Assembly (NCBI GenBank): GCA_038329845.1
Contig: JBBQNJ010000004.1
Span: 1 to 64,000 of the forward strand
Length of the DNA: 64,000 nucleotides
DNA from: JBBQNJ01 sp038329845
GTDB lineage: Bacteria > Planctomycetota > Phycisphaerae > Tepidisphaerales > Tepidisphaeraceae
Direction: 5' to 3'
Shown here: positions 1 to 8,509 of the stretch, piece by piece
How positions within the stretch are numbered: the first letter of the stretch is position 1
How the letters are laid out: each line of letters begins with the position of its first letter
The notes under the pieces: generated by a model
Seen by the model: only the letters and a program-made list of their open reading frames with translations
The model's database searches: none
What the model was told of the DNA's origin: nothing
Translations under genes and position numbers: made by a program

Positions 1-122
1 AGCTCGCCCACGGCGCGGGCCACCTCTTGCGAGAGCGTGCCATTCATGGCCGCTTCGAAGACGGCGTTGAGGTCCGGCAATGATCGAGTGTCGGCGTCGA
101 TCCCCGAGGGTATACCATACAT
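1..122 (-). CDS. N-terminal fragment of an unidentified protein running off the left edge
   Basis: An open frame on the minus strand starts at an ATG at 122 and is still open at base 1, giving about 40 residues beginning MYGIPSGIDADTRSLPDL and continuing NAVFEAAMNGTLSQEVARAV. I do not recognise the family. A G-rich stretch lies directly before the ATG, but its spacing is too short for a normal ribosome binding site, so the true start could lie elsewhere. The codon pattern looks coding, but the fragment is too short to be sure. Confidence 0.3.
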   Translation of the reverse strand, partial: MYGIPSGIDADTRSLPDLNAVFEAAMNGTLSQEVARAVGE

Positions 123-184
123 CCCCCGCTGGCGCGATAGGACAAACCTTAGGAAAATCGCAAATTCACAGAAAAGGCCCGCCC

Positions 185-213
185 CTGACGGCATGGGGCT
201 GAAGTGTTACAAT
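185..213 (+). promoter_or_regulatory. possible sigma-70-type promoter (CTGACG-N17-TACAAT)
   Basis: CTGACG at 185-190 and TACAAT at 208-213 are separated by 17 bp. No convincing plus-strand gene follows, because the downstream sequence is the 3' end of the methyltransferase remnant on the other strand. It may be an orphan promoter left by the rearrangement that broke that gene, or chance. Confidence 0.3.
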
Positions 214-304
214 TCCCGCGCCAATCAGTTGTGGATGTGTTATGCCCATCCTGTCAATATCTCCCGAATTTCCCATCTTACGTTTCGGCGAATACTTCGT
301 CCGA

Positions 305-1358
305 TCATGCCTTCTTCCCCTTTTTCCCCTCCCCCACCATCACAACCACGATCGTCATCGTGTCATTCCCGAAAATATCCACCACCTTCACCGCGATCTT
401 TCTTCTGCCCGGCTCCACTTCCTTCGCGGCGCTGGCCATTTCCAGCGTACGATCCTTCTTCGTCCTGAAACTCTGCCACTCGTTCTCGAAGATGTAGTCG
501 CCCGTCCATCGCTCCTCCCACGCGTGCAACGCCAACTGCGGCTTCTCCATGCCCGGCAGTTGCGTTTGCTGCTCAAGGTCCAGATCGACCGGCACGCGGA
601 TAATCTCCCGCTTGTTCTCGTAATCGAAATCCACCGCCCAGTAGTCCACCCAATCCGTCCACTTCTCGGTCAGCACCTCGCGCGTGGTGATCCCCTTGGC
701 GCTCTTGCTCACCTTCACGATCTGGCCCTTCTCCACCACGATCTTACTGCCGCCCTTGGCCGACTCACTCAGCGCCGCCTCGGCCGCCGCAATCGAATCT
801 TGACTATAAAACACCGAGAAATCCGTCAGTTGCACTGCGATGGTCCACGTGGCATGGGCATCTTGCCCATGTTTTCCGCCGCCAGACACGGGCTGGAAGC
901 CCGTGCCACGTAATTCCTTCACAATCGGCGTCACTTCGATGAACGACACATCGTGAAACACGACCTGGTTCTTCTCCACCGCCCGCTTGTCGAACACCTC
1001 CGCCGGGATGTACTTGGGGGCGATGTCGATCCCCTTGCCCCGCGCCTCGTCCAGCACGTTGGGGAACAAACCCATCTCGAACTCAAAGCCCAGGATGTCC
1101 ACCTTGGTGATGTTCTTCTTGCGGCACTCGACGATGATCTCCTCGACCGGATTCGATGCGGGGTTCATCCACGTGCTCGATGGTCTGAAACGGCAGCACG
1201 ACGTTGCAGACCTCTGACGTCTTGCCGTTCCAGACGAGCTCGACCTCGCGTTTGTCGTCGAACAACAGAAACCGGTAATGGTCCGGCAGGGGCTTATCCT
1301 GCTCCATGAAGCGAAGGATGTCGGCTTTTTCCTGATCCGTCAGACGAGGCATATGCAC
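305..1358 (-). pseudogene. site-specific DNA methyltransferase remnant, catalytic core deleted
   Basis: Two pieces of one protein family lie head to tail in different frames. The first (1358 down to about 1160) encodes the N-terminus typical of type III-like adenine methyltransferases, including YRFLLFDDKREVELVWNGKT and LPFQTIEHVDEPR. The second (about 1165 down to 305) encodes the family's C-terminus, with ASNPVEEIIVECRKK, VDILGFEFEMGLFPNVL and a C-terminal KVVDIFGNDTMTIV. Intact relatives, as I recall them, have several hundred residues between these parts, containing the SAM-binding and DPPY-type catalytic motifs. All of that is missing here and the junction is out of frame. A 65-bp palindromic repeat also interrupts the C-terminal part. 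No restriction partner is visible. The gene is almost certainly non-functional as a methyltransferase; the 287-codon C-terminal frame might still be translated from an ATG at 1168. Confidence 0.75.
847..911. repeat. 65-bp REP-like palindromic element inside the methyltransferase remnant
   Basis: The element is bounded by perfect 8-bp inverted ends, ACGTGGCA at 847-854 and TGCCACGT at 904-911. It contains two sub-hairpins, one around ATGGGCATCTTGCCCAT and one around ACGGGCTGGAAGCCCGT. On the minus strand it reads in frame as GTGFQPV...GQDAHAT, so it adds about 21 residues without breaking the frame. Elements of this kind are scattered through planctomycete genomes (general knowledge). The core GGGCTTCCAGCCC recurs at 24287-24400. 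Confidence 0.8.
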
Positions 1359-1881
1359 CCCTTATCAGCCATCGGCGTTGAGTTGAAGCCGGTGTATACG
1401 GCACAATGGGATGGATGGCCAGCCGCCCTCTGGGAAATGCCGGGCGTTTTCCTAAAAAGGAGAGTCGGCTATACCGGTCCGGAGAACGCGACATGCTTCC
1501 TATTCCCCTTTCAATATCGTCAATCAGCGTCGGGTCTGGGCCGTATTGAACCATGTCCCGTTTTCTTTCCTGCCTTGGAAGCGCTGGTTCGCGGCCTGAA
1601 GCCCGAAAAGCCCGATGTGCCTGAAACGCCCAAGAAGGGGCGGGAGTCTACATGCATTAGTCCTGCCTGCGGGCGCGAAACCCCCGGTGGGATTGATCTA
1701 CGCGGCGGTTGAGGGTACACCATGGCGGTCCCGATCGGGTCGGTGCCAACGCCCGCAGCGCTTCCGCCGATGGATGCCGGGTCACCGGTGGTTATTCCGG
1801 CGTTCGCACACCCGAAAATCGCCGGGGGCCTATCGGAGGAGCCGGGGATTTGGGATCGCGCGGTTTTTGAGGAGACCATCT
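1359..1881. other. 523-bp intergenic stretch without a convincing gene
   Basis: The region separates the methyltransferase remnant from the pilM-like operon. Short frames exist on both strands but none has family resemblance, a good ribosome binding site or coding-like composition. GAGGAG at 1869-1874 is the ribosome binding site of the next gene. I looked for a c-di-GMP or other riboswitch because of the pilus-like operon downstream and saw none. Confidence 0.5.
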
Positions 1882-4026
1882 ATGGCCATCGCCCGTTTTG
1901 CCTGGGGCATCGACATCGGAAATCGTGCTCTTAAGGCGATCAAGCTCGTCCGCAACGCCGAGGGACTTCGAGTTGATGATTTCGAGGTCATTGAGCATGA
2001 GCAGGTGCTGAGCAATGCTGGGGACAACCGCGAGTCGCTGATCCAGCAATCGCTGGCCAACTTCGTGCAGCGCCACCCGATGAAGGGGGGGATCGCGGCG
2101 ATCGGAGTCTCCGGCCAGCAGAGCTTCGCGCGGTTCATCAAGCTGCCTCCCGTCGAGCCGAAGAAGATTCCCGAGATTGTGCGTTTCGAGGCGATTCAGC
2201 AGATTCCTTTTCCGCTGGATGATGTGGAGTGGACGTACCAGTTGTTCCAGTCGCCGGAGTCGCCGGATGTCGAGGTCGGCATCTTCGCCATGCGCAAGGA
2301 GCTGGTGAATCAGCACATCGGGTACTTCACCGATGTGGACATCAACGTGCAGGTGGTGCAGACCAATCCGCTGGCGGTCTATAACGCCATGCTCTACGAC
2401 GGGCGGCTGCGCGACACCACGATGATCATCGACATGGGCGGGGAGAACACCGACCTGATCATCGCCGACAAGGATTCGGTCTGGCTGCGATCTATCTCGA
2501 TCGGGGGAAACAACTTCACCGAAGCGCTGGTCAAGGCGTTTAAGCTCAACTTCGCCAAGGCCGAGGAACTCAAGCGCAACAGCGCCACCAGCAAGTACGC
2601 TCGCCAGATTTTCCAGGCGATGCGACCCATTTTCGCCGACCTGGTCGCCGAGATTCAGCGCTCGATCGGGTTTTACGCCTCGGTGCATCGGGATTCGCGG
2701 ATCAAGCGGATTATGGCACTGGGCGGGACGTTCCGGCTGCCGGGGTTGCAGAAGTATCTTCAGCAGAACCTGTCGCTGGATGTCGAGCGGATCGACCGCT
2801 TCGCCGGGGGCAGCCCGCCGGATGCCAAGCTCGCCGGGACGTTCAACGAGAACCTGCTGTCGCTGGTGACGGCCTACGGGCTTGCGGTGCAGGCGATGGG
2901 CGAGGGGGCGATCAGCTCGTCGCTGCTGCCGGCGCATATTCGTCGGGCCAAGCTGTGGCAAGACAAGACCAAGTGGTTCGCCGGGGCCGCGGCGTTGATC
3001 GTGGTGGGCACGGGGATCGGATACGGTGCTAGTTACTTCTCGCAGTGGCAGTTCGAGCAGGCCAAGCCGCTGCGTGATCGCATCGGCACAATCATGACGC
3101 AGGCGACGCGGCTGGATCGGGAATGGTCGGACATCGAATCCAGCGGCGCGCCCGATCGCCAGCAGATCGCCGCCATCAAGTCGTTGGAGAAGTACCGCGC
3201 CTTGTGGCCGCGATTGCTCAGCGACATTACCCACGCGTTACCGCGTCCACAGGTGGCGGTGGCGTCGGGCGATCCGGCAAAGATCAAGAGCATTCCCCGG
3301 ACCGATCGCCAGCAGGTGATTCTGAACGCGATCGGCACCCGCTACGTCGCGGAGATGACTACCGTCCTGGCCGACACGGATTTTAAGAAGTATGCCGCCG
3401 GTGGAGCGCTGCCTACTGCGGCGCCCAGCCCTGGAGTCTGGGGCGGCGCCGATCCCTACCGCGGGGGAATGGATCCCTCGGAGGAAATGTACAATTACGA
3501 TCAATCGTCGTCCGGTGCCCCGGTACCGGTGGCGGCGACGCCGGCCTCGAAGCGTGGGTTCCTCTTGACGCTGCATCTGACCACCCCGAACGCCGGGGGG
3601 TACGGATTTATCGATAAGACCGTCATCAAAGAGCTTCGGGCGCTGTCGGAAGACAGCCCGGAACTCGAGAAGAAGCGCTATTACATCGCCAAGGTGGAGA
3701 TCGTCTCGGCCAATCGTATCCGCGAGAACCCGGCCCGCATGAGTACGATCAAGGCCGGCTACGACGCGGCGGCGGTGCTTCAGAAAGAGCTGTCGCCCGC
3801 GCCCGCCGGACCGGGCGCCGGCGAACCGGCGGGCATGGCACCGCCGGAACGGTTCGATCCGTTCGGCAACGCCGCGGCGCCCGCGGGTGCAGCGCCGGTG
3901 GAGAATCCGTATGTCGATCGCGTGACCGACGAGGATTTGCGCGAGGATTGGGAAGTGCGCGTGCTGGTGGCAGTGGTGATCGACGCAGCGCCCAAGACCG
4001 TCGAGGCGGTGGCCTCGGGGCAATGA
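1882..4026 (+). CDS. pilM: PilM-like actin-fold ATPase fused to a PilN-like membrane segment
   Basis: The protein has 714 residues. The first ~350 are a PilM/FtsA-type actin fold, with a phosphate-1 motif (GIDIGNRALKAIKL), a phosphate-2 motif (IIDMGGENTDLIIAD) and an adenosine motif (MALGGTFRLPGLQKYL). One membrane segment follows at about 362-384, then a helical and low-complexity periplasmic part. PilM proteins are usually about 350 residues and cytoplasmic, with PilN as a separate bitopic partner, so this looks like PilM and a PilN-like protein in one chain. The ATG at 1882 is preferred over the longer open frame because of GAGGAG seven bases upstream and because the family N-terminus starts here. 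It heads a three-gene operon with two single-pass proteins that would take the PilO/PilP positions. Likely role: inner-membrane platform of a type IV pilus or type II secretion-like machine. Confidence 0.8.
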   Translation: MAIARFAWGIDIGNRALKAIKLVRNAEGLRVDDFEVIEHEQVLSNAGDNRESLIQQSLANFVQRHPMKGGIAAIGVSGQQSFARFIKLPPVEPKKIPEIVRFEAIQQIPFPLDDVEWTYQLFQSPESPDVEVGIFAMRKELVNQHIGYFTDVDINVQVVQTNPLAVYNAMLYDGRLRDTTMIIDMGGENTDLIIADKDSVWLRSISIGGNNFTEALVKAFKLNFAKAEELKRNSATSKYARQIFQAMRPIFADLVAEIQRSIGFYASVHRDSRIKRIMALGGTFRLPGLQKYLQQNLSLDVERIDRFAGGSPPDAKLAGTFNENLLSLVTAYGLAVQAMGEGAISSSLLPAHIRRAKLWQDKTKWFAGAAALIVVGTGIGYGASYFSQWQFEQAKPLRDRIGTIMTQATRLDREWSDIESSGAPDRQQIAAIKSLEKYRALWPRLLSDITHALPRPQVAVASGDPAKIKSIPRTDRQQVILNAIGTRYVAEMTTVLADTDFKKYAAGGALPTAAPSPGVWGGADPYRGGMDPSEEMYNYDQSSSGAPVPVAATPASKRGFLLTLHLTTPNAGGYGFIDKTVIKELRALSEDSPELEKKRYYIAKVEIVSANRIRENPARMSTIKAGYDAAAVLQKELSPAPAGPGAGEPAGMAPPERFDPFGNAAAPAGAAPVENPYVDRVTDEDLREDWEVRVLVAVVIDAAPKTVEAVASGQ

Positions 4027-4101
4027 CCGCGTGCTGAATGGGCGTGGCGCCGAACTTAGGCGTCGATCGAGGTCGAACGACGAATCAACCGGATCGGTTT
4101 C

Positions 4102-5319
4102 ATGGACATCGTCAAGAAGAACATCGTCAGCATCATTTTTGGCGTCGTGGCCCTGGTGGCGATGATCGCGTCGATCTGGCCGCTGGGGTCGTGGAATGCG
4201 GACCTTGACAAGAAGGTGCAGGAGCGAAGCCGTGTGGCGTCGCAGTTGGACACGATGCTTCGCCGTTCGCGCAAGCTGCCGATCGTGGCGCTGGACCCGA
4301 ATCAGTCTCAGAAGGAACTGACGAAATTCCCTAGCGAGCAGATCATCGAGTCCGGTCGCGCCGCCCGGACCAAGCTCCAGGAAGAAAGCGCTCGCATCCT
4401 CGACGTGGCGGTCGAAATGAACAAGCATGACCTGATCGTGCCCGGATCGCTTCCGGCCCCTTACCAGACCGAGCAATATCGCTTCCGCGAAGAGTACAAG
4501 CCCGCGGTCGATCGGCTGATCAACGACGTGCTTCGCGCCGGCGCGCCCCCCAACGCCGAGGATATCCGCCTGGCCCAGCAGAAGTTGTGGCAGGAGAAAT
4601 ACGCCAATCAGATCATCGTGATCAATGGGGTGGCGACGAACTCGCAGGAGGTCAAGGCCGCGTTTGACGCCGAAGCCGCGACGGTTCCGGCCAAGCTGCG
4701 GGCGCAGGTGGCGATGACCCGGGGGGTCTATGTGAATCCCGACGCTTTCGGGCTTCATCCAGGGATCACCGGCGCCGGGGCGCCGCCCGCCACCAGCATC
4801 TGGGAAGCCCAGTTGCTCTATTGGATCCAGCATGATGTGGCCCACGCCATCGCCGACGCCAACGGCGCCGCCCCCATCGCCCAGGCGCCCGTCAAGCACT
4901 TGATCCGCCTGAACCTTCAACCGCTGTTCGTCGTCGGAGGCAAGCCGGGTGAACCGAACGGTCCGAACTCAGATCCCGGTCCGCCGCTGACCAACCTTTC
5001 GCCCACCGGGCGGGTTTCCAATCGGCTGTACGACGTGATCAACTTCAAGATACAGTTGATCGTCGATGCGGCCCGGATGCCCGAGGTGTTGCGGGCGTTC
5101 AGCCATGACCGGTTTATGAATGTAACCGTGGTCGAGGTGGCCACGGTGGACCCCGCGGTCGAGGCGACGCGCGGGTTTATGTACGGCGGCGGGTCGCCGC
5201 TGGTCAAGATCGATGCGCAGTGCGAGGCCATTTTGTTCCGCAAATGGACGGCCCCGCTGATGCCCAAACCGGTGAAGACGGCGCTGGGCATTCCCGAGAA
5301 TCCCCCGCCCGGCGCGTGA
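4102..5319 (+). CDS. single-pass membrane protein of the PilM operon (PilO-position)
   Basis: The protein has 405 residues. It starts MDIVKKNIVSIIFGVVALVA, giving one N-terminal transmembrane helix at about 8-28, followed by a long helical region (about 30-180) and a C-terminal mixed domain (about 300-390). This N-in/C-out layout with a membrane-proximal coiled coil is that of PilN/PilO proteins, but I see no diagnostic motif and sequence similarity alone would not name it. It lies 75 bp downstream of the PilM-like gene on the same strand. The next gene begins 74 bp further on. A small hairpin (GATCGC/GCGATC, 5318-5333) covers the stop codon. Assignment to a pilus/secretion platform rests on position. 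Confidence 0.65.
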   Translation: MDIVKKNIVSIIFGVVALVAMIASIWPLGSWNADLDKKVQERSRVASQLDTMLRRSRKLPIVALDPNQSQKELTKFPSEQIIESGRAARTKLQEESARILDVAVEMNKHDLIVPGSLPAPYQTEQYRFREEYKPAVDRLINDVLRAGAPPNAEDIRLAQQKLWQEKYANQIIVINGVATNSQEVKAAFDAEAATVPAKLRAQVAMTRGVYVNPDAFGLHPGITGAGAPPATSIWEAQLLYWIQHDVAHAIADANGAAPIAQAPVKHLIRLNLQPLFVVGGKPGEPNGPNSDPGPPLTNLSPTGRVSNRLYDVINFKIQLIVDAARMPEVLRAFSHDRFMNVTVVEVATVDPAVEATRGFMYGGGSPLVKIDAQCEAILFRKWTAPLMPKPVKTALGIPENPPPGA

Positions 5320-5393
5320 TCGCTCTGGCGATCGGATCGGCTCGAGGGGCACTCTCGTTATCGTCGGATGTTTCAGGCAACCACAGGTGCGAT

Positions 5394-7250
5394 ATGCAGA
5401 AAGTCGTCACGTTTCTAGAACAGCATGTGCAATGGGTCGCCTTGGGCATCGGCGCGGTGTGGCTGTTGTACATGGTCTACGGATTCGTCCTCACGCCGCC
5501 GGCGACCACGCACGTCGGGAACAACCAGCTTTCGGCGGGGAACGTCGATACCTACATCGCCGACCACCAGGTGCAGACGCTGCAGACGGCAATGCAAGAC
5601 ACCAAAAGCCCGCCGATGGAGATCCCGCAGTACGCCCAGGACTTCAAGAACAAGATGGATTACCGCAACGAGCCGGTGCCGGAGTTGTTTGCCGGCGCAT
5701 TCCGCAAACTGCCGATGGCCTCTTTGAAAGTAACCGCCGAAGCGAACAGCCAGGGCCGGTTCAAATTCGCCAACCTGCCCGACATCCAGGCGATCGCTCC
5801 ACGTTTTCTCGACGCCGTATCCGGACGCATGGCCGCGCTCGTTCCGGCACTCGACTGGCGGGCCAACGCCGCCAATCCCAATCCTCCGCCGCCCCAGGTC
5901 GTGGATAAATATTTCGCCACCCTCGGATACTCACTGCCGATGAAGCCGATTGTCGAGGCATGGAACGCGGTCTTTTCGACGATCCCCGCGGGTCTGCCGA
6001 TTCCGCCGCAGGTTCGCATGACGCAATTTCTGGCCGTGGACGTGGTGCGCGAGGAACTCGGCGAGGATGGCGTCTGGGGCAAGCCCACGCCGATCAAGCC
6101 GCTGTCCATCACCCCGGCGCAACCCTGGCCGGCATCGGGCAATCGCGCCGACGAACTGAATTACATCAACTGGTCCAGCCAGCATCAGGCCGACATCCTC
6201 ACCCCCGCGTTTTACCAGAAGCACGCCGGCGACGACTGGCGGATTCCGGGCGCGGCGGCGGCGCCGCCGACCGGGACGGCCACGCCCGCGGTCGAGGTGC
6301 CGTTCGATCCGGCCAATCCTCCCCGCCGCCCGCTCACCCCCCAGGAGCGCCAAGCGGTGATGCAATATCGGCAGCAGCAGGAGGCCGAACAACTGCGTAT
6401 ACGCCGTGAAGCGAATCCGCGCCGGCGGCCTCCAGCCCCTACCGGCCCAAAGCGAGGCGGTGAGCAGTTTGCCCCCGGCGACCCGGCGCGTCCGGAATCT
6501 CCGCTGGCCCAGGCTCGCGGGGCGGGCATCTTCGTTCCTCCCGACGATGGTATGATGCCCGAATGGCGCGGCGCGGGGCCGGGGCCGGAATGGAACCCCA
6601 ATGCCGGCGGCAATCCCAACCCCGGCGCCCCTGGCGCGCTCAATACGCCGCAGGGGGCGTTTTCGCCCGAACAGCTCGCCGGCGGGGGCGACGTGATGTT
6701 CTGGTTCCATGACGATGCCCTCGAGCCGGGAAAGACATACCGCTACAAGGCGCGGGTGCGTCTGAAAAACCCCCTGTGGGGACAGCGCCTGCTCGTGCAG
6801 GATCGCGCCATGGCCGACCGGTTGGCGTTAGACAGTGGCTGGAGCGAGTGGTCCACCGCCGTCACGATGCCGCGGGACATTCATTTCTACATGGCCGCCG
6901 CGCCGTTCGGTCTGCGCAATGACGCGAAGATCAAGATCGACATTTTCAAGTGGCACAAGGGCGTGACCCATCAGAAGACCGTGCAGGTCTCGCCGGGAGA
7001 TCTGATCGTCGGCGCCGACGACGAGATCGCGTACGACACCGGTTACACCGTGGTGGACATCCGCGAATTGCCTAAGCCGGGCAACGATTTCTCGAAGCGC
7101 ATCGAGGTGCTGGTGGCCGGACCGGATGGTCGGATCACGACGATCTCGCCGGATGATGTGGCTGGCGACGAGATGTACAAGCGCCTGCGAAACGAGGCCG
7201 CGGCGGCGCAGACCGCCGCGGCGGCCACTCCGGCGACGCCGCGCCGTTAG
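5394..7250 (+). CDS. third protein of the PilM operon: single-pass, proline-rich, periplasmic
   Basis: The protein has 618 residues. One transmembrane helix lies at about 13-33 (VALGIGAVWLLYMVYGFVL). A proline/glycine-rich disordered stretch follows at about 285-430, and a C-terminal domain at about 440-600 contains GKTYRYKARVRLKNPLWG and SGWSEWSTAVTMP. The ATG at 5394 was chosen because the longer open frame would overlap the previous gene and lacks a membrane signature. The Pro-rich linker before a folded C-terminal domain recalls PilP/GspC-type proteins, which span the periplasm to contact the outer-membrane secretin, but no secretin or ATPase gene is in the window. Function is inferred from the operon only. 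Confidence 0.6.
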   Translation: MQKVVTFLEQHVQWVALGIGAVWLLYMVYGFVLTPPATTHVGNNQLSAGNVDTYIADHQVQTLQTAMQDTKSPPMEIPQYAQDFKNKMDYRNEPVPELFAGAFRKLPMASLKVTAEANSQGRFKFANLPDIQAIAPRFLDAVSGRMAALVPALDWRANAANPNPPPPQVVDKYFATLGYSLPMKPIVEAWNAVFSTIPAGLPIPPQVRMTQFLAVDVVREELGEDGVWGKPTPIKPLSITPAQPWPASGNRADELNYINWSSQHQADILTPAFYQKHAGDDWRIPGAAAAPPTGTATPAVEVPFDPANPPRRPLTPQERQAVMQYRQQQEAEQLRIRREANPRRRPPAPTGPKRGGEQFAPGDPARPESPLAQARGAGIFVPPDDGMMPEWRGAGPGPEWNPNAGGNPNPGAPGALNTPQGAFSPEQLAGGGDVMFWFHDDALEPGKTYRYKARVRLKNPLWGQRLLVQDRAMADRLALDSGWSEWSTAVTMPRDIHFYMAAAPFGLRNDAKIKIDIFKWHKGVTHQKTVQVSPGDLIVGADDEIAYDTGYTVVDIRELPKPGNDFSKRIEVLVAGPDGRITTISPDDVAGDEMYKRLRNEAAAAQTAAAATPATPRR

Positions 7251-7275
7251 CTGGATCAAAATCTCCGGCCTGCCG

Positions 7276-7373
7276 CCGGCCGCGCTGCGCGGGCTGGAGG
7301 GCACAACTCAAAACTCACATTGCGGCAACGGCGAAGGGTGCCGGCCGCGCCGCGCGGGTTGGAGGGCGCAACC
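7276..7373. repeat. two copies of a GC-rich ~33-bp repeat before the UROD-like gene
   Basis: Copy 1 at 7276-7309 and copy 2 at 7341-7373 share CCGGCCGCGC-GCGCGGG-TGGAGGGC-CAAC with four or so differences and a 65-bp period. Each contains a GGCCGCG...CGCGGG-type palindrome. The GGAGGG in copy 2 (7361-7366) is the only Shine-Dalgarno-like sequence before the ATG at 7378. Confidence 0.65.
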
Positions 7374-7377
7374 GCTC

Positions 7378-8475
7378 ATGCTATTGGACACACTCGCATG
7401 GAAACCCGATTTTCATCGCACCATCAACCGGTTTGAAGCCTGGTGGCGGGGCGAAGTTCTCGATCGCCCGCCGCTGACGCTCCATGCTCCCGGGGCGCGC
7501 CAGCCGATGTATCCGTCCAAAACCCACGCCGATGAGCGGCAGCGCTGGATGGACGTGGAGTATCGTGTCGAGGCGGCGGTCGCGCACATGGCAGCGTCGG
7601 TCTATCCCGCCGACAGTTTTCCCATTTACTGGCCGAACCTGGGGCCTGAGATCACCGCGACGCTCCATGGCTGCGAACTGGAGTTCGGCCGCGACACAAG
7701 CTGGACCACCCCGATCGTCCACTCTGCTGAACAGTGGGAGACGTTCCTCGATTCCGGCCCGGACTTTGACAACCTCTATTGGCGAACCATCGAGCGAATG
7801 ACGCGAGCTGCCCTGGACCGCTGTGACGGGCGATTTGCCGTCGGGATCACCGACCTTCACGGCAATTATGACATCCTCGCGGCACTGCGCGAGCCGCAGG
7901 AATTGTGCCTGGACCTGATCGATTGTCCTGGGCTCGTCGCCCGCGCCGCGATGCACGCGGCGAAAACTTTCGTCGCCGCATTCGAACGCAGCGCCGCCAT
8001 CACCGGCACCGCAGGCTTTGCGCCGGTGAGTTGGGTTCCGGTCTATCATCGCGGACCGTTCTACATTCCCAGCTGCGACTTCTGGTGTATGGTCTCGAAC
8101 GAAATGGCTCGCGCTCTTGTGCTGCCGTCGATCCTCGCGGAGATGGCGCCGCTGGATCGCTCGATCTTTCATCTCGACGGGCCGGGGGCCTTGACGCATT
8201 TGGATGCCCTGTTGGAGATTCCATCTCTCAATGCCGTGCAGTGGGTCTTCGGGGCCGGGCAGGGCCCGGCGCGGCGATGGATCGACGTCTACCGGCGTAT
8301 CCGCGCCGCGGGAAAGAGCGCTCAGATTCTGGCTCAAAGTCCCGAGGATGCCTTGGCGGTCCTCGATGCCGTCGGCCCGGCCGGCCTGTGGATCTGCGTG
8401 GGAGAGCGTTTCGGCTCGGAGCAAGCCGCCGAGGATTTCGCCGCCGACATCGCCCGCCGTTGCCGGGTGGCTTGA
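7378..8475 (+). CDS. uroporphyrinogen decarboxylase / MetE-fold-like protein
   Basis: The protein has 365 residues, soluble, without signal peptide or membrane segments. I place it tentatively in the UROD/MetE TIM-barrel superfamily from overall layout: an N-terminal substrate-cap-like part (INRFEAWWRGEVLDRPPLTL), a central GITDLHGNYDILAALR, and a C-terminal HLDGPGALTHLDALLEIPSL that matches the 'HxDG...hld.ll.i..ldgvq' pattern seen in corrinoid methyltransferase relatives. It is not the haem-pathway HemE: the conserved HemE N-terminal arginine/FSD motifs are not visible. No corrinoid protein or methyltransferase partner lies nearby. The start at 7378 uses a GGAGGG that lies in a repeat copy. 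The rex promoter overlaps its 3' end. Confidence 0.5.
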   Translation: MLLDTLAWKPDFHRTINRFEAWWRGEVLDRPPLTLHAPGARQPMYPSKTHADERQRWMDVEYRVEAAVAHMAASVYPADSFPIYWPNLGPEITATLHGCELEFGRDTSWTTPIVHSAEQWETFLDSGPDFDNLYWRTIERMTRAALDRCDGRFAVGITDLHGNYDILAALREPQELCLDLIDCPGLVARAAMHAAKTFVAAFERSAAITGTAGFAPVSWVPVYHRGPFYIPSCDFWCMVSNEMARALVLPSILAEMAPLDRSIFHLDGPGALTHLDALLEIPSLNAVQWVFGAGQGPARRWIDVYRRIRAAGKSAQILAQSPEDALAVLDAVGPAGLWICVGERFGSEQAAEDFAADIARRCRVA

Positions 8476-8499
8476 CCCTAGAGCCGCTCGTGAAATAAT
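8472..8499 (+). promoter_or_regulatory. rex promoter, predicting a nearly leaderless mRNA
   Basis: TTGACC at 8472-8477 overlaps the stop codon of the upstream gene. It is followed after 16 bp by AATAAT at 8494-8499. Transcription would start about 8505-8507, only a few bases before the rex ATG at 8510. I see no Shine-Dalgarno sequence there. No Rex operator (TTGTGA-type palindrome) is visible, so autoregulation is not supported. Confidence 0.5.
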
Positions 8500-8509
8500 C
8501 GCCCCATCC

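Noticed and set aside
242..913. Plus-strand frame of 223 codons downstream of a possible promoter
   Set aside because: It lies antisense to the methyltransferase C-terminus and is His/Leu/Arg-rich, as expected for a shadow frame. The first ~20 codons are free of the antisense gene but too short to judge.
1359..1881. c-di-GMP riboswitch upstream of the PilM operon
   Set aside because: No GGCAAACC/GGGACGCAAAGCCTCCG-type conserved core is present.
1792..4920. Long minus-strand frames (480 and 560 codons) opposite the PilM operon
   Set aside because: Arg/His-rich low-information translations with no start context; they are shadows of the plus-strand genes.
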